From NCBI GenBank assembly GCA_037127255.1, contig JBANSL010000004.1, forward strand, positions 12,566,967 to 12,630,966: DNA of 64,000 bases, read 5' to 3'. Below, piece by piece: positions 1 through 12,872 of this stretch. The notes beneath the pieces were generated by a model that did no database searches, was not told where the DNA came from, and saw nothing but the letters and a program-made list of their open reading frames with translations. Both the position numbers and the translations under genes were made by a program. Each line of letters opens with the position of its first letter. Within the stretch, counting starts at the first letter, position 1. This stretch comes from Persicaria tinctoria. Taxonomy: Eukaryota; Streptophyta; Magnoliopsida; Caryophyllales; Polygonaceae.

Positions 1-22
1 ATATATATATATATATATATAT
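1..22. repeat. TA dinucleotide run at window edge
   Basis: The window opens inside an uninterrupted TA run; its true left end is outside the window. Confidence 0.9.
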
Positions 23-2149
23 TAATTATAGCAAAATGCCAATATCTCACATTCTAGATAAACACATTTGCATGCACTAATGTAGAGAATGTTTTAAATT
101 TTTTGTTTCACCTTCTAATTTCTATGTAATTAACTTGATTGGTTACTTTCAACATTAAACAAATATTTGTTATCGTAATAAGCTGAAAGATAGAACCAAA
201 TGCTTTGTTAGGTGGACTACACATTCGACAAATGCTAGGTGAGCCCAATATATATATTAGGATTAATGTACTAATAGTTTTACCGGATGGATATTTTATA
301 CAATTATGTTAAGCTTAAAATACTACTTAATTTGAATCAAAATTGGTTCTAAGTTTTATATGCATTATTGTTTATAGAAAATCACTTATAACACTATTTA
401 TTCAAAATTAAAAAATATATATTTTATACAAAAAAAAATGTATAAAGGAATAGATCGAACTCATTAATAGAAATAAAAGTCTTGCTAGATAAACAATGAT
501 GTGTGAAAATACATCATCAACAAATTCGTCATAATTACTTCATATATAAAAATCTTCAAGGAACCATAAACTAAAATGCAATGCAGTTGTACGCGAGATC
601 GATGGCTATGGGATTAGGATTATGGCTTGAGCAGGTTGGGGCTAAGTCATTTTTTTAGGGTCTTCGAGAGTGTAGTAGGCAGACATGCATGAGTGAGACA
701 TTTTGGATGCAAATGCCATCATTTGGGGTTCGAGAGCTTCTATAGATAAAGAGAAAAGGAAAATAGTTGTGGAGCCTAATTGCCTTTCTTTGATGTCGAA
801 GTTGGATATGCACACCATTTGGATGCAATGCGGTTGATGTTTGAAGAGCTTAGAGCGGTGGCAAGGTCTTTCTTGGTGTGTACATGAGAGCATGTTAGTA
901 GCTAGGAGTACTGCCTATTACAAATTTCAAAGGTAAATCATTCACTCACCATATGTAACATAAAAATTGAAATCAAATTCAAAATACAATTACCAATAAG
1001 AAAAAAGCAATAGAAAACATATTACGTACATTTTCCATATATTTATATATAAGAAGATATAGCTCTATTTCAACCTAGGAAATGATCGACTACAATGTTG
1101 GATCGGTATATGCATCAAGAGTAGTTAGTGCGGCAATTGATGTGCATCAAGAAGCAAGATGTCATCGATGGATAACTTGTTGTCATCGCTCAAAAACAAA
1201 TCTAACTTAGCGCTTGAAAAATGGTCGACTAAAATGCTGGATATCCCCGTTTGTTAAGCACTTTGTTTTCGAAGCGCGCCTTCGTCTCGAACACGTCGGG
1301 CTTCCTCCAATTCAACATGGGCAATGAACTTCTAAATTTAATTTCTAGTGTTTGAAATATACTTTGGCTCGGCATATGCATAAAGATTGATCACTACGGC
1401 AAAGCAATGGCTATTTGATGTAATTTGGGGGGTTGAGATCTAATTGTTGAAATACGCGGTTGATGATCGACAAAGGTGCAAGATGGAATTCCTTACTATT
1501 GGATCTCAATGAGATTATTTTTAGTAATTCATATGAATTATTCAAGTAATTGATTTGGTTTTAATAATTATTTTATTTGATTCATTGTATATTGAAATTA
1601 AAGATGAAATTGTATAAATTATGGACCAATTGAATGGTTAAGGGATACTAATGCTATCTCTTGAAACTATGAGGAATGATTTGATTAAAGTATATTTGAT
1701 TCATATGAATTATTCAAACACCGTAAGGCATATTTTAAAATTAATCTTTTTGAAAATTAATTTTATGATAAATTTGTTAAATCAATTTAATAATTAATTG
1801 GAATTATTTAAATTAATAATTGATTAATTTGAATTAATTATTTCGGTGGTTTCATGTTTATCTTTAAAAATAAGGTGGGGCCACATTGAATAAAAATCCA
1901 CCACATAAGCCTCATCTAAGGATAATCCGCCATGTGTCGTCCTTTAACATGTGTTTTAGTATTATATTAGATATAGATTAAAATATATATAGATGAGTCT
2001 ATCTACATATAATTGTTTATATATATCGTTCCCATTTCCTCCCCTCGCCTTTCCCTTTTAATTTATATACATAATTGTGTATAGAATGTATATTTATAAT
2101 TGTATGTATAATGGTTTATCAGAAAAAAAAAATGTAGATATAATGTATA
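23..2149. other. AT-rich non-coding DNA
   Basis: I see no gene here. The stretch is strongly AT-rich, with only short chance reading frames. An 18-base motif (TTCATATGAATTATTCAA) occurs twice, near 1529 and 1700. No terminal repeats or transposase remnants are visible. Confidence 0.5.
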
Positions 2150-3600
2150 TATAATGATAGGCCACCACAACACCGCCTTTACTTTTTATTCCCCCTGTTT
2201 TTCCATTTCCTCTCTCCCTTCCAGCACCTATCAATTCCAGGCGGCAGATCTCAGAGTTTTCGCGGTAAGCTCCACTCTGTACTTCCGCCGGTGCTCACTA
2301 TTGATCGTTGTAGGGCTTCCTCTGATCGCCCCCCTTTATCGCTAGTTCTTCGGTTTCTGTGCTCAATTTCATCTATGTTGTTTTCCAGTAAACAGTTCTA
2401 GCTACTGTGGGCTTCCAATTTTACTTTTAAAAGCGATTTCGAGGAATAGTATCTATTTTTTATTTGCTCTCCTATATTGCTTAAGTTGCAGCTTATGGAT
2501 TAGTTTTGTGTTCCCTTCACGCAGAACAGGTAACTTTCATGTGTATGATTTGAATTGAGCAGAAGAGTGTTTGAGGGATTCTGATCGAAGCTGGTTGATT
2601 GCATTTGGGTTATGATCGTTTTAATATTTGAGGGGCAAATGTGGCCTAAAATCAGTGGATAATACTACTTAATTTTTCTGCTAAAGGATCGTCTAGTCCT
2701 TCTACTGAACTCAACTCAACCCCCGTAAGTCTCACTGATCTCTACACATGATATTCATTTATTGCATTTTTCGTTGACTGATTGTGATTAATTTAGGGTT
2801 TCTTGGACCTGGTAGGGTGTGTATTACTGATTCGAGGTTAATTTACTGTAAGATGACACGCTAGGTCGTTTTGGGGGGTAATGTTATTGTGCCAACAGGC
2901 TATTTGGTATTCTTGATCAGCTTAGTGGTGGTAGGTTTTTTTAACAGTTTTGGCAAGTGAAAATAATCAGCAAAATAACCATATGCCAAAATGTGATCAT
3001 TTCACTTTTATGTCAAAGTTAATGTGTTAAGAAAGAAGTAAGATTAGAATACATGATAATTGGGTATTGATTGTTGCCTTTAGTATGGGGTTTGGTTATG
3101 TCTCTCTTCTTTTTTGCTCCCGCTTTCAGTTTTTAGTCTTTGAAGGAAGAGTGTCGAGTTTGAGATGGCAGATTTGAAACAAACATGGCGTCTATATCTA
3201 GGCAATTGTTTTCTGTCGAAGGATGCTCTAGTCCTTCACGTGTTCAAGACAAAAGCCGGTAAGTCCCTGATTTTTAAATATGCTTTTAATCTGTTGCAAT
3301 TCAGGATTTCTTGCATTCTTCGTTGGCTACTTGAGAATTTAGGGTTTCTTGCATTTTTGTTGCAGTTTGGGATTTCTTGCATTTTTTGATGCTTCTGTTA
3401 GTAACAATATGTTTTTGTTAAGGCTTATTTAGTATTCTTGATGAGCTTAGTAATGTAGTTTTTTTTTTGTTTTTACTGTTTTAACTTCGGTTAAGGTGTA
3501 ATATGTTAAGTTAACAGTAAGATAGAAATAGAATACATACTCAATAATTGGGTATATATTGATCGTAAATCATTGCTGCTAGGGTTCAGTAGCAAACCTA
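2150..3600 (+). repeat. Old tandem duplication with leader-exon-like segments
   Basis: Two diverged copies of a segment of about 500 bp lie head to tail. The motif around 2680-2735 (a GTCTAGTCCTTC-type segment ending at a GTAAGTC donor-like site) recurs at 3210-3268. The segments at 2898-2950 and 3020-3078 recur at 3420-3480 and 3497-3560. A possible short first exon reads from ATG 3185 to a GTAAGT site at 3259. The texture (CT-rich leader, GTAAG sites, T-rich introns) resembles the 5' end of a plant gene, perhaps captured by the adjacent Helitron. I do not recognise the encoded peptide. Confidence 0.4.
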
Positions 3601-3883
3601 AACTCTGGCGCTACTTTGAGTTGGAGTTTTTTGAATTTTTTTGACGGACATGAGTCATTCCTGTGTAAAAAACATGTAAGGACAAATATGGATTTGATAA
3701 CAACAATAAAGGTTTTGAACACATTAAACATTAAAAAGTAAAGCAAATTTGATAGTAGCGCTTACTTGGGGATTTGAAGTCAAGTTGGTGAAGGCTTCCT
3801 TGAAAACAATGTTTCTTGTGTGGTTTCTATACTCTCTGGTGTCTCCCTTTATGTAGATTTTGAGCCCTTTTGGATCTATCACT

Positions 3884-6800
3884 TGTAAAGGCTCGGATTT
3901 TTAAAATAACTATTTAAAAATAAATGAAATAAAATGAATTCAATTCGGATATTTTAAGGAAAACTCGCCCTAAATTTAATAAATCGAAATTGAAATCCTT
4001 AAAACGAGTTCCGACATTATTTAATAGAAAATTTAAATTATGTTATACTCTACTTTTATATACCAAAAATTGGAAAATAATGTTGAATTTCATTATTAAA
4101 TTCGGGTTTTGAGATTCGTTCCGGGTAATTTTGAGTTGGGATTTTTGTGACTATTCTACCTTTTTCTTCTCCCTCCCTACTTCAAATTGGAAGCAGCAGT
4201 GGCGTGCCTCTTCCCCCACCTCTGAATCCCTGCATCAGTCTCACCTCCCCTCTTTTAGTTTGAATTGGGACCACTTTTGATCCACTCTTGAATCGTTTTG
4301 ACCCCCCCTTTCTGTTGTCCTCTTGCCTGCAAATGAACAGCTAGCAACCCCTATTCCTTCTTCCTTGTAATTGCTTTATTCAGATGGAAAAACCACCACA
4401 ACACAAGCCTCGTTCTGTTTTCCATCACCGAGACCACCTCCCACCTTTCGTCGATGTCGATGAAGCCGCCACCAGGCCACCTTCTTCCGTTCTCCGGCCG
4501 TCGTTCAAGCAGCCAGAGCGAACCACCATGCCTTCGGGTTTCCGGCCACCGAGCGCCAAGCCGGGTGCCTCCCGAGCGCTGTCCAAGCGCCTGCGGTGCT
4601 GTTCTCCGAGCAGCTGAGCCGAGCCCTCAACGGCTCTTCCACCTCTCTCGCAGCAGGCAACACCAGCTCCACCCCCTTCCCTCCGACGCCGACGAGCCGC
4701 TGGAGCAGCCACCGAGTCTCCTCCTCCTCTTCTCCTTCAGTTTCCCCTTTCCAATCGGTGAGCCTGTCCTCCTCCATATCTCGCTCTTAAAAGTCTTAAA
4801 GGTTCACCTTTACAATGTTCTTACCCTTCCTAGGCCAGAAGCTCCGTGATTCCGACTCCGACGGTCCAAATCGAGCACCGACGAAGCCTTCCCGAGCGCA
4901 TTTTCCGGCGATGCAGTCGAGCTTCGGTGAGCACTTCTCCTTCTCCCTTCTTCCTTGCTGCGTTTTCATTCTGGTTGTATTGGGGTGGTCGGAATTCCAA
5001 TTCGGTCGGGATGGGAGCGGTTTCGGGTTGAGAGGAAGCCGCCGGAGGTCTGGTCTTCGCCTTCCTTCCCTTTTCTTCCGTTTGCGAGAGAGGACGGTTG
5101 CGGGAGTGCGAATAGATTCGAGAGAGTGGTGCGAGAGCGAGATGAGAGCGGCGATCGAGCGAGGACGGGATCCGAGAGCGAGGTAAGGGCTAGCGTCGCC
5201 GGTCGGCATTGGGTTCTTCTTCTCCTTCCGTTCTGGCGTCGCTGTTCCACGCCCCTTTCCTTTTGCCTGAGGTTGAAGACGGGCCTTCCTTCCTTCTGTC
5301 TTTTCTTTTGGGTTTGGGCCGGATCCGGGTTTAGTATAAGGGTTATATCATTTTCTAACCGGGTTTCAGAATTGGGAGAGGGTTGGATCCGGTTTCTTTC
5401 CTTTCCGGGTCGGTTTCCTTTGTGTTCCGGGTTGGGCCTTTCCATTCCGGGTTGTGGGCTTGAGCATGGACCTTTCTTTCCTTCTTTCATTGGGCTTTTT
5501 GGGTGTTTTAAATTCAGATTTTGTTGAGTATGTATTATTTATGTAACGTGGTTATGTTAGTATATAGTTCATACAAATTGTATTTACTAGATTATTATTA
5601 TTATTATATAATATTATGGGTTTTGTGATAAATATAATTTCTGAAAAATTAAATAAGTATTTTATGCGATATTGGAAATTTTAACATGATCTATTGATTT
5701 TGATAAGGTTTTGAAATAAAATGCCGGGGTTATCTCTATAATATGATTTGATAAATTGTTTAAAAATGAGTTGACTTAACTTGAGATTTAAGAGTTTGGA
5801 AAACTTTGAGAGATGAGTTTTAGAATATTATTTTAATATTCAATATTAAAGAAGGGATTTGACGGAACTTGAACTATTTGATCTTGAGCTTGAAGTTATG
5901 TTAAAAGTGTCGTTTCAAATGTCGAGATTTTGTCGTGGCTTGATGATGTTGGTTTTGAGAAGGAAATTGGAAGAATGATTTTGGTTGATGTTGATCGTAT
6001 CGGAAAGGTTTTTGGAAAATGACTTTATCGTCGATTGGTTTTGAGGATGTTGAGAACTTGGGTTTGTGTGCGTGTGTGAATGTTGGTTCAATAGCTTATG
6101 GAAATGACTTTATGATAGGTGTGTATTACTTTTGGATTGCTTTGGACTTGCATTTGGGCTCTTGCTTGTGTTATCTTGTTGTTCTGCATCTCCAGGTAAG
6201 TCTCTTCGGAGCTTACTCAGATTGAATAGAGCTATTCCCTGCCTTAGGTGCATGATATACTAGGTGTTGCATTCATGATCAGCATGCCATGTAGTACCAT
6301 GCTAGGTTGCATTGATCGTTGAGCATTCTATTTCTCTATGTGTATGTAAACAGAACGGCCGTTATCTGTGATAGTCCTAGAGTCTTTGCTAGGGTCATAG
6401 GGTAGCCCAGCCTCATCGGATACCCTGAGTCAATCGAGTACTTCCTTATATTATGATATGCCTGCAGGCTTTATTGTGGAGCGGGTTAGGCATGCGTGCC
6501 CCCCGATTATGAATGAATGCATTCACGAGCTGGCCAGTCTCCGCCTGTCGGAAGGGGTGGAGGTAGGAGAGGGATATGCCACTTGGCATTGTCTTGGGCC
6601 CTTTACAGTATTTCTGCACATTATTATGAACTAGGAGCATGCTAGTGTGTTTGAATTTCGTACTGCATTAGAGCATCTTTATTAGGTATAGCGTATATGT
6701 GTGCTTATGGTTGGGATGCAGAGTTAAGTGGGCATCGATCTGATCCCGCTCCAAATCAATTTTTTTAGGAATTATTTATGTTCATCCTATCGGTGCTGTT

Positions 6801-7151
6801 TGCTTATTGCGCGGGTCATTTTGTCGGCGGAGAGTGAGCGCTGGAGTTATAGACTTCACCAGACTCTGATTATATTGTTTTGGATTTATACTTTTGACTC
6901 CGTTTTGACCCGGCTCTGCCGTGGCACTTGTATCCTTATTTTGCTTCCGTGTGAAATGAATTTTGCGAGTTAGTCCCTAGGACAGGTTAAGGGTACCCAA
7001 CGGCCCTTCGATGTGTTTAGGGTTTGAAATCCCTCTTTCTATTAATCTTAAATGACTTTGAAACCTCGACCCGTACCTGGATTGCAAGATCCGAACAAGG
7101 GGTTTTATCCCTTGAAACGTAACCCGGAAATCATAATTCTGGGCCGTTACA
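3884..7151. mobile_element. Solo LTR, 3.27 kb, Ty3/gypsy type
   Basis: The element begins TGTAAAGGCTCGGATTT and ends TTCTGGGCCGTTACA. The ends form imperfect inverted repeats starting TGTAA, as in long LTRs of plant Tekay/Retand-like gypsy elements. A perfect 5-bp target duplication, TCACT, flanks it at 3879-3883 and 7152-7156. No gag, pol or second LTR is present, so this is a solo LTR left by LTR-LTR recombination. The GC-rich block at 4380-5530 holds several overlapping reading frames on both strands that I regard as chance. The insertion lies in the C-terminal exon of the Helitron helicase, whose coding sense resumes on the far side. Confidence 0.88.
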
Positions 7152-9361
7152 TCACTCTAGATATTGCAACATATAGTTGTCCATGACAAAAGACTGGCCT
7201 TGGTAAATAGAGGCCTACAATGTTGAGTGACTGCCCTTGACTTTTATTGATGGTCATCGCATAACATGACTTTATTGGGAATCGTCTTCTTTTTAGTATG
7301 AATGGCCATTTTGTTTTGGGAGAAGTGAGTGTAATCCTTGGAATCAAGACCTTCCTCCCTATGTTATTGCCAGTGATGATAGATGCCTCGATAATCCACT
7401 CTCCGAGATGTGAAATAATTAGGCGGGTTCCATTGCACAAACCTTGACTTGGATTGACATTTCGCAGTAGCATAACTGGCAAACCTTCTTTTAGTTTGAG
7501 GGAGTGAGGTGGCATACCTGAGAATTGTAGAGCATTTAGAAACTCCATAAGGAACATTTGGTCTTGGTCAGCCATGTTAGTTGAAGGATGCTCTAGTTTG
7601 AGGGAGTGAGGTGGCATACCTGGAAATTGTAGAGCATTTAGAAACTCCATAGGGAACATTTGGTCCTGGTCAGTCATGTCAGTTGAAGCCTTGCAGATTT
7701 CATCCGAGCTTCTATATAAATAAGCTGACCTGAGGATGCAACCGCCAACGCGATCTTCCTTTCTGATCTTAGTCGTGTCAAAAGAGATTTATATAAAAAA
7801 GTTTTACCAGTTCCTCCATGACCGTAAACAAAGAAGAATCCTCCCTTGTCATCTTGTATTGCAGAGATGACTTGGTCATAAATAAGTCTTTGTTCGGTAT
7901 TGAGGGAGGTATAAAGGCTTTGCTGCTCTCTTGCTAATTCAGCGTAATTGTAGTTCAATTTTTCTTGAATTAAACGATTGTCGACATTGGTTAACAAAGT
8001 CGGGTTGGGCAGCGGCATCCCATCATAATCAGCTAGTGATTTTCCATTTCGGTTCAATATCTCCTGCACATGTAGCAAACAATAGTTTTTCAACTGCTCT
8101 TCTGATAGTTGTAGATCTGGGAATTTGAACTGCTTTCTTTTCTTGTGTAGAATATCCTCTGATAATGCTTCCCAATTTTGCTCCCATAGTTGTTGAGGGT
8201 TGTTGACTTCACAAAACAACAATATTGTAGCAAATAATTCACGTAGATGTACCCCTGAAGCCCACAATCTTGCCTCTATAATTGCATCAGTCCATTCCTT
8301 ATCATCATTGATCATTCCATGAGCATAGCAAGCCTCTTTGAAAGTTTTGAATACCTTTCCATCTACTGTCCTAAGTTCTTCAAATGATCTTGGACCTTTC
8401 GCTACATTCAAGAGCATTCTCAAATAATATCGTTCCCCTGACGTGGGATGTGAATACATCATTCGACCAATGCAGCTTCCTTGTTTTCTTGGTCGCCAAG
8501 CCTTTTCTTTTGCATTCCACACATAATGAGATGGTATTTCTGCATATGTGTATTTTCTAGCTTCAATATCAACTTCATTCAAAGCAAACCATTGAGTGAA
8601 CATTGTTTCCTTAATCCCTTTTCTCCGCAGAAGTCCTAGGAGGTTTTCTGAATCACACAACGTTATGAGATTTTGATCTGGTAGATGAAATGTTAGGCGT
8701 ATAATTGAGGGATTGCAATAGTTGATGGAGAATCCAAGTATACGCCAAGCTGCTTCACACGGTGCTAGGTAACGACAATCCAGATATTGCTTGATTTCAT
8801 CCACTTCAATAGTTTGTTGATGATGTTCACCTATTGATCCATTCCTTCTCGCTACATTACCCCCATCAAGAACAATTGTAGCTTTATCCGGGCCTTTATT
8901 CAGGTACTTGAACAAATATTTGATAGCTCTTGATCGATTGCACCACTCTATGTTGATGTGTGCTTGATATTTCAGCAAAAGATAACGGTTGTAAGGTACA
9001 GCAAATCTGTTATCCAGTTTTGTTATCCCCTTTTTTACATGCACACCGTTGTCTCTTCTCTTGTACATCGGAAATCCATCTTCATCCATTGTAGTCTCTG
9101 CATAAAAGGCCTTTGGAAAATGTCTGTTACATGTTCCATCTATCATGCATGCCGCAGATTTGTTAGCATCACCACATGGACCATGCATCATGCATTCAGT
9201 AACAATCTTGTATGTTGTCGGGTCTATTTCTTGGCATGGTATTTCTGCACAAATGATGTCATATATATCTTTTGGAGTTTTGCATTTGGATTCTTCTCCC
9301 AACCAAACCAAAATATGTGCATGTGGTAATCCACGCTTTTGAAACTCAATAGTGTACACCG

Positions 9362-9439
9362 CTGAAAGACAAAATGATATTATTGTTATGATTTTTTTTA
9401 TAATAAAGTCAAACATATAATAAAGATGCATTTCCTTAC
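9362..9439 (-). other. 78-bp intron in the Rep exon, in frame and without stops
   Basis: On the minus strand this segment begins GTAAGG and ends TTTCAG. It is 78 bases, a multiple of three, with no stop, so the flanking frame reads through it and adds 26 hydrophobic residues just before the conserved YTIEFQKRGLPHAH block. Removing it restores the family pattern, so I call it an intron. Confidence 0.8.
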
Positions 9440-11389
9440 CAGCCTGTGTTTTTCCAAAGATGCTTTCTTTCTCAATATCTTTCATGAGGTGCGCTAATTT
9501 TATCTTAAATAATCTAGCCATGATTTCCGGGCGATCAGATGCTCTCTGGCCTAGTATTTGAGATAGCATGTATCCAATTTCCGGCCATTTAGGATTTGCT
9601 GTGAATGTTATGAAAAGGTATGGATTTCCTAGTGCTCTACATATAACCATTGCATCTTGGTAGTTTTGTATCATGTATCTGGGGCTACCTGTAAATGTAG
9701 AGGGAAGCACTATTCTTTTACCAACTGAGGTTGCTTTCGTGTCTCCTCTAGTGACAGCATCGCATATATTTTGGTACAGATCAGCTCGCAAGTCATCTTG
9801 ATTGCTTCGTATCCACCTTAATCGTTGTTCTTCAATTCCAGTATATGCATCCACCAAATATCCTTGGGATAATCTTCCTCCTCTTAGCAATGTAGAATTC
9901 TCGTCAGGTCTTTGTTGAATCCTATATGAATAATATTCTTTCATAGTGAGGAATTCCCTTTTTGTGCCTCTTTTGCCTGCGTTATCGTGATACAATATCT
10001 TCTCATGGAACCCATCTTCGCCATATGGAAATAAAAGTGGATATTGCAAAGCCATGTATAAAGGATGTAGCTCTGAGATTCTTTGCAACCCACATGCTTT
10101 ATTGTGTATCACAATATCTCTTATCCCCATGCTTTCACCAAAATCTCCTATGACCAATGCTGCTACTTCAGAAACTGTAGGCATGTTGTATTGTCTCGCA
10201 GACGGTTGTCTCTCTCCTAACAGTTGTAGCTTGAAATTAGTTGGATTGTTCTCTGCACACCAATCTCTTGCCATTCTGAATGCTTTTGCAACACAGCTGT
10301 GCTCATCTAACATCTCAATAAGTTCTTCTACAATTTTGACATCAACTTCGCCTTCCTCATGCCGAATCACAGACATACGATTTGAGATCTCATTAGCTGT
10401 ATCATAGAAGTATAGTTGGGCATACACTGGACGACCTCCTTCATTAGGCATTAATGACCCCATTCGATGGAAGTTTTGCCCGCTGATTCTAAAGGTATAA
10501 GGCCCACCTCCTTGGTTAACTGATTTGTCAACTTGTGCTCCAAATGATGTGAAGCAAAACATTGCATTGTAAACCTATATATTTTGTTGGAATCGATTTG
10601 CACTACTGTTGTTATTATACTCGAGTAGTCGTCGCAAGGGCATAGGTGCTGCTTTGAGTTTCTCTAGCTTGACTTTTCCTTCTTGACAGCAAAGTGAAAA
10701 TGTAGGACGTGTAGGTTTTTTTGATTTCAATACTCTCTCCTCATACCACATTGTTGCATTGCAATGAGGACATTGCTTTGAAGGAGGCCCAATGTTGTAG
10801 TAGGAAATTTCAACATCTGAAAAGGATTTTCATATCAATATTCATAGTATAGTTTAATTAGAGTTGAAAGTTAGGAAGAATGAAAAAAGTATACTTACTT
10901 TTGGATTTGGAAGCATCACCAAAAACTTTCTTTTTTTTCGAGGTTGAAGCACCATTTCCTATAAAAATGGAAATATGTGTTCTTCACGGCCTTGTATATA
11001 AAGATACTATATGTTCTTCATGGAAATATATAAGGATAATTTAGACAAAATATTACTGTTTGTTGATCATGTAGTGTCACTACATTAAACTATCTAGCAT
11101 TTTATTATTCTTTTATCATTCAGGGGTTTATGTTCTTCATCTGATCCACAATTTATAAAAGTAGGATAATTAAGACAAAATTGTGAGAGTGTTGATCATG
11201 AAGTGTGCTTGTAGAAATATTTATGTAAAGAATACCTGTTGCTTTACTATGAAGTAGCTTCATCCCACAGTAGCTTTGAACTTTCCCATCACTTCGTATA
11301 TTTGTAACCGATTCAATGGCTATCAACATCTGATGTGCACATCCATTTGTCGATGTTTTTGCGAACCGACTTAATAAATCTAAAGGTTT

Positions 11390-12870
11390 ATCATATCAAA
11401 TTTCAGTAAATGTGCAAGTGTAAGATACTTGTAAGAAATCTAGAACTAATTGTAAGAAATCTAGAACCGATTGTAAAAGGTACTTGTAGCCATTTGTCAG
11501 TTTGATTTATGATGCGATGTGCAGGTTGTTATAGGCTGTATTGAACGTATTGATGATTCGAGATTGGAAAATAGTGCATGTTTTTTGTTCTCAATGATAG
11601 AAAAGTTGTAGGAGTGTATTGTACTGATTGTCCATACATATGTATTTGTGTTTCAGATTTGAAAGGGTAATAGATAAAAGTTGATTTATTTAAATGTCTT
11701 TTAAATCATGGATTTATTGGTATAATGAATTTCAAAGAGGGGAGATTATATTACAACCGTTACAATTGTGTTAGCATTTATTAGGGTGTTCAATAAACTC
11801 ATTGAATTCTTTATAGCAATTTATATGCTGAATTTGAAGGGGCTATTGGAGATAATATGAGACATTCGTAGCATTATGCTAATTTAATGTTAGGGATATT
11901 ACATCCCAATGGATAATAAGTAGGCATTTAGTGTCACAAAAAAAAGGCATTTAGTTGGTTCATATATTATTTATATTTAATAAATATTTTAGAATTAATT
12001 TATACATCTATTGCATTTTATGTAATGTGATTGGAATCTTCTCCTTCATAAGAGAATCCCTGCAAAGCATAAGGTCTGTCAAAGTTGTATATTTTTCTAA
12101 TTGTCCGTTTATGTTTTTTTAATATGGTTCTTTGTCCTTAGATGTGCCTATCATTTCCAATTCTCCTTTTTAGTATTCTTTTTTTTTTTTAATAAAAGTG
12201 AAGGACCCATAAGCTTTGATTTCAGGACAATCTGTTAATGAGCTTGCCTGGAATTGTAAAGCTGGCTTTGGGATGTCAAGCAAGCTCAAAAGTGTTGGTC
12301 TTGGTTTCATTTATCTGTTTTTTTTTTAATATTCTCCTTTGTCCTTAGATGGGCTCATCAATTCCAATTTTTGACAAATTCTCTAGCACTTATCTTCATT
12401 TGATTTTATGACTTTCTTTTGAAAGTAAGAAATCAATTGCAAAATCTTACCATGTTCATTGCTGGGTATATGTAGAAAAAGTTCTAATAAGGGGAATGCA
12501 CTTGTATTTATATATGTATATATAAGGCATTTCTCCATATTTGATTTTAGGACTCCCTTTGAAATTAATAAATCAATTACGCTTGGAAGTTATTATGCGT
12601 GATGAAAGATATAACAATGTAATTGACCATCAAACAACGATATTCTTATTAGAGGAATAAAATATAGTTAGAAAATATAATCAAAGCTAATAAATTTGCA
12701 GAAAAGAAAATGTGCTTAGTTCTTGTGCAAATAGGTATTAAAAATAAGAAAAGCTACTAAATGCGCAGAAAAAGATGGGTGGACTGAAATTCCGACTTCC
12801 TAGGTGTTGAGTTCTTGTGCAAATGATGTATAGATGGTCTTTCTACTCTTCAACATCTGCAATTTGACAT
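11390..12870. other. Spacer between the two Helitron genes
   Basis: No gene is visible between the first candidate RepHel exon and the end of the RPA-like gene. The sequence is AT-rich with poly(T) runs near 12110, 12180 and 12320. Two segments, near 12130-12180 and 12320-12375 (mentioning TTTGTCCTTAGATG), are related, which suggests an old local duplication. Confidence 0.45.
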
Positions 12871-12872
12871 TT

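Larger units (their letters stand above)
3655..11379 (-). pseudogene. Helitron Rep/helicase (RepHel) pseudogene
   Basis: The gene reads leftward. Candidate exons are 11236-11379, 10899-10958, 9440-10816, 7152-9361, then 3776-3878 and 3655-3660 (ending in a stop) beyond the inserted LTR; splice sites fit GT-AG. Upstream of the main ATG at 10562 an in-frame extension holds a CPHC...CC cysteine cluster like that of other Helitron N-termini, but a TAG at 10575-10577 interrupts it. The Helitron_like_N region follows, with the HUH motif in GLPHAHILVWL. The helicase starts with the Walker A motif GHGGTGKT, then jumps from VASSG straight to a late helicase segment (about 7735), so Walker B and the middle motifs are missing. 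A segment with EFLNALQF and GMPPHSLKL is tandemly duplicated (about 7490-7665). The C-terminus (INKSQGQSLN, YVAISRV) continues to the left of the LTR with a segment reading DPKGLKIYIKGD. Confidence 0.9.

Noticed and set aside
1..3655. 3' terminus of the large Helitron
   Set aside because: Several CTAG words occur (for example near 3573), but none has a suitable hairpin about 10 bases inside and a T after the end.
4384..5527. Cluster of GC-rich frames on both strands as a gene
   Set aside because: They overlap in several phases on both strands, match nothing I recognise and lie inside a solo LTR.
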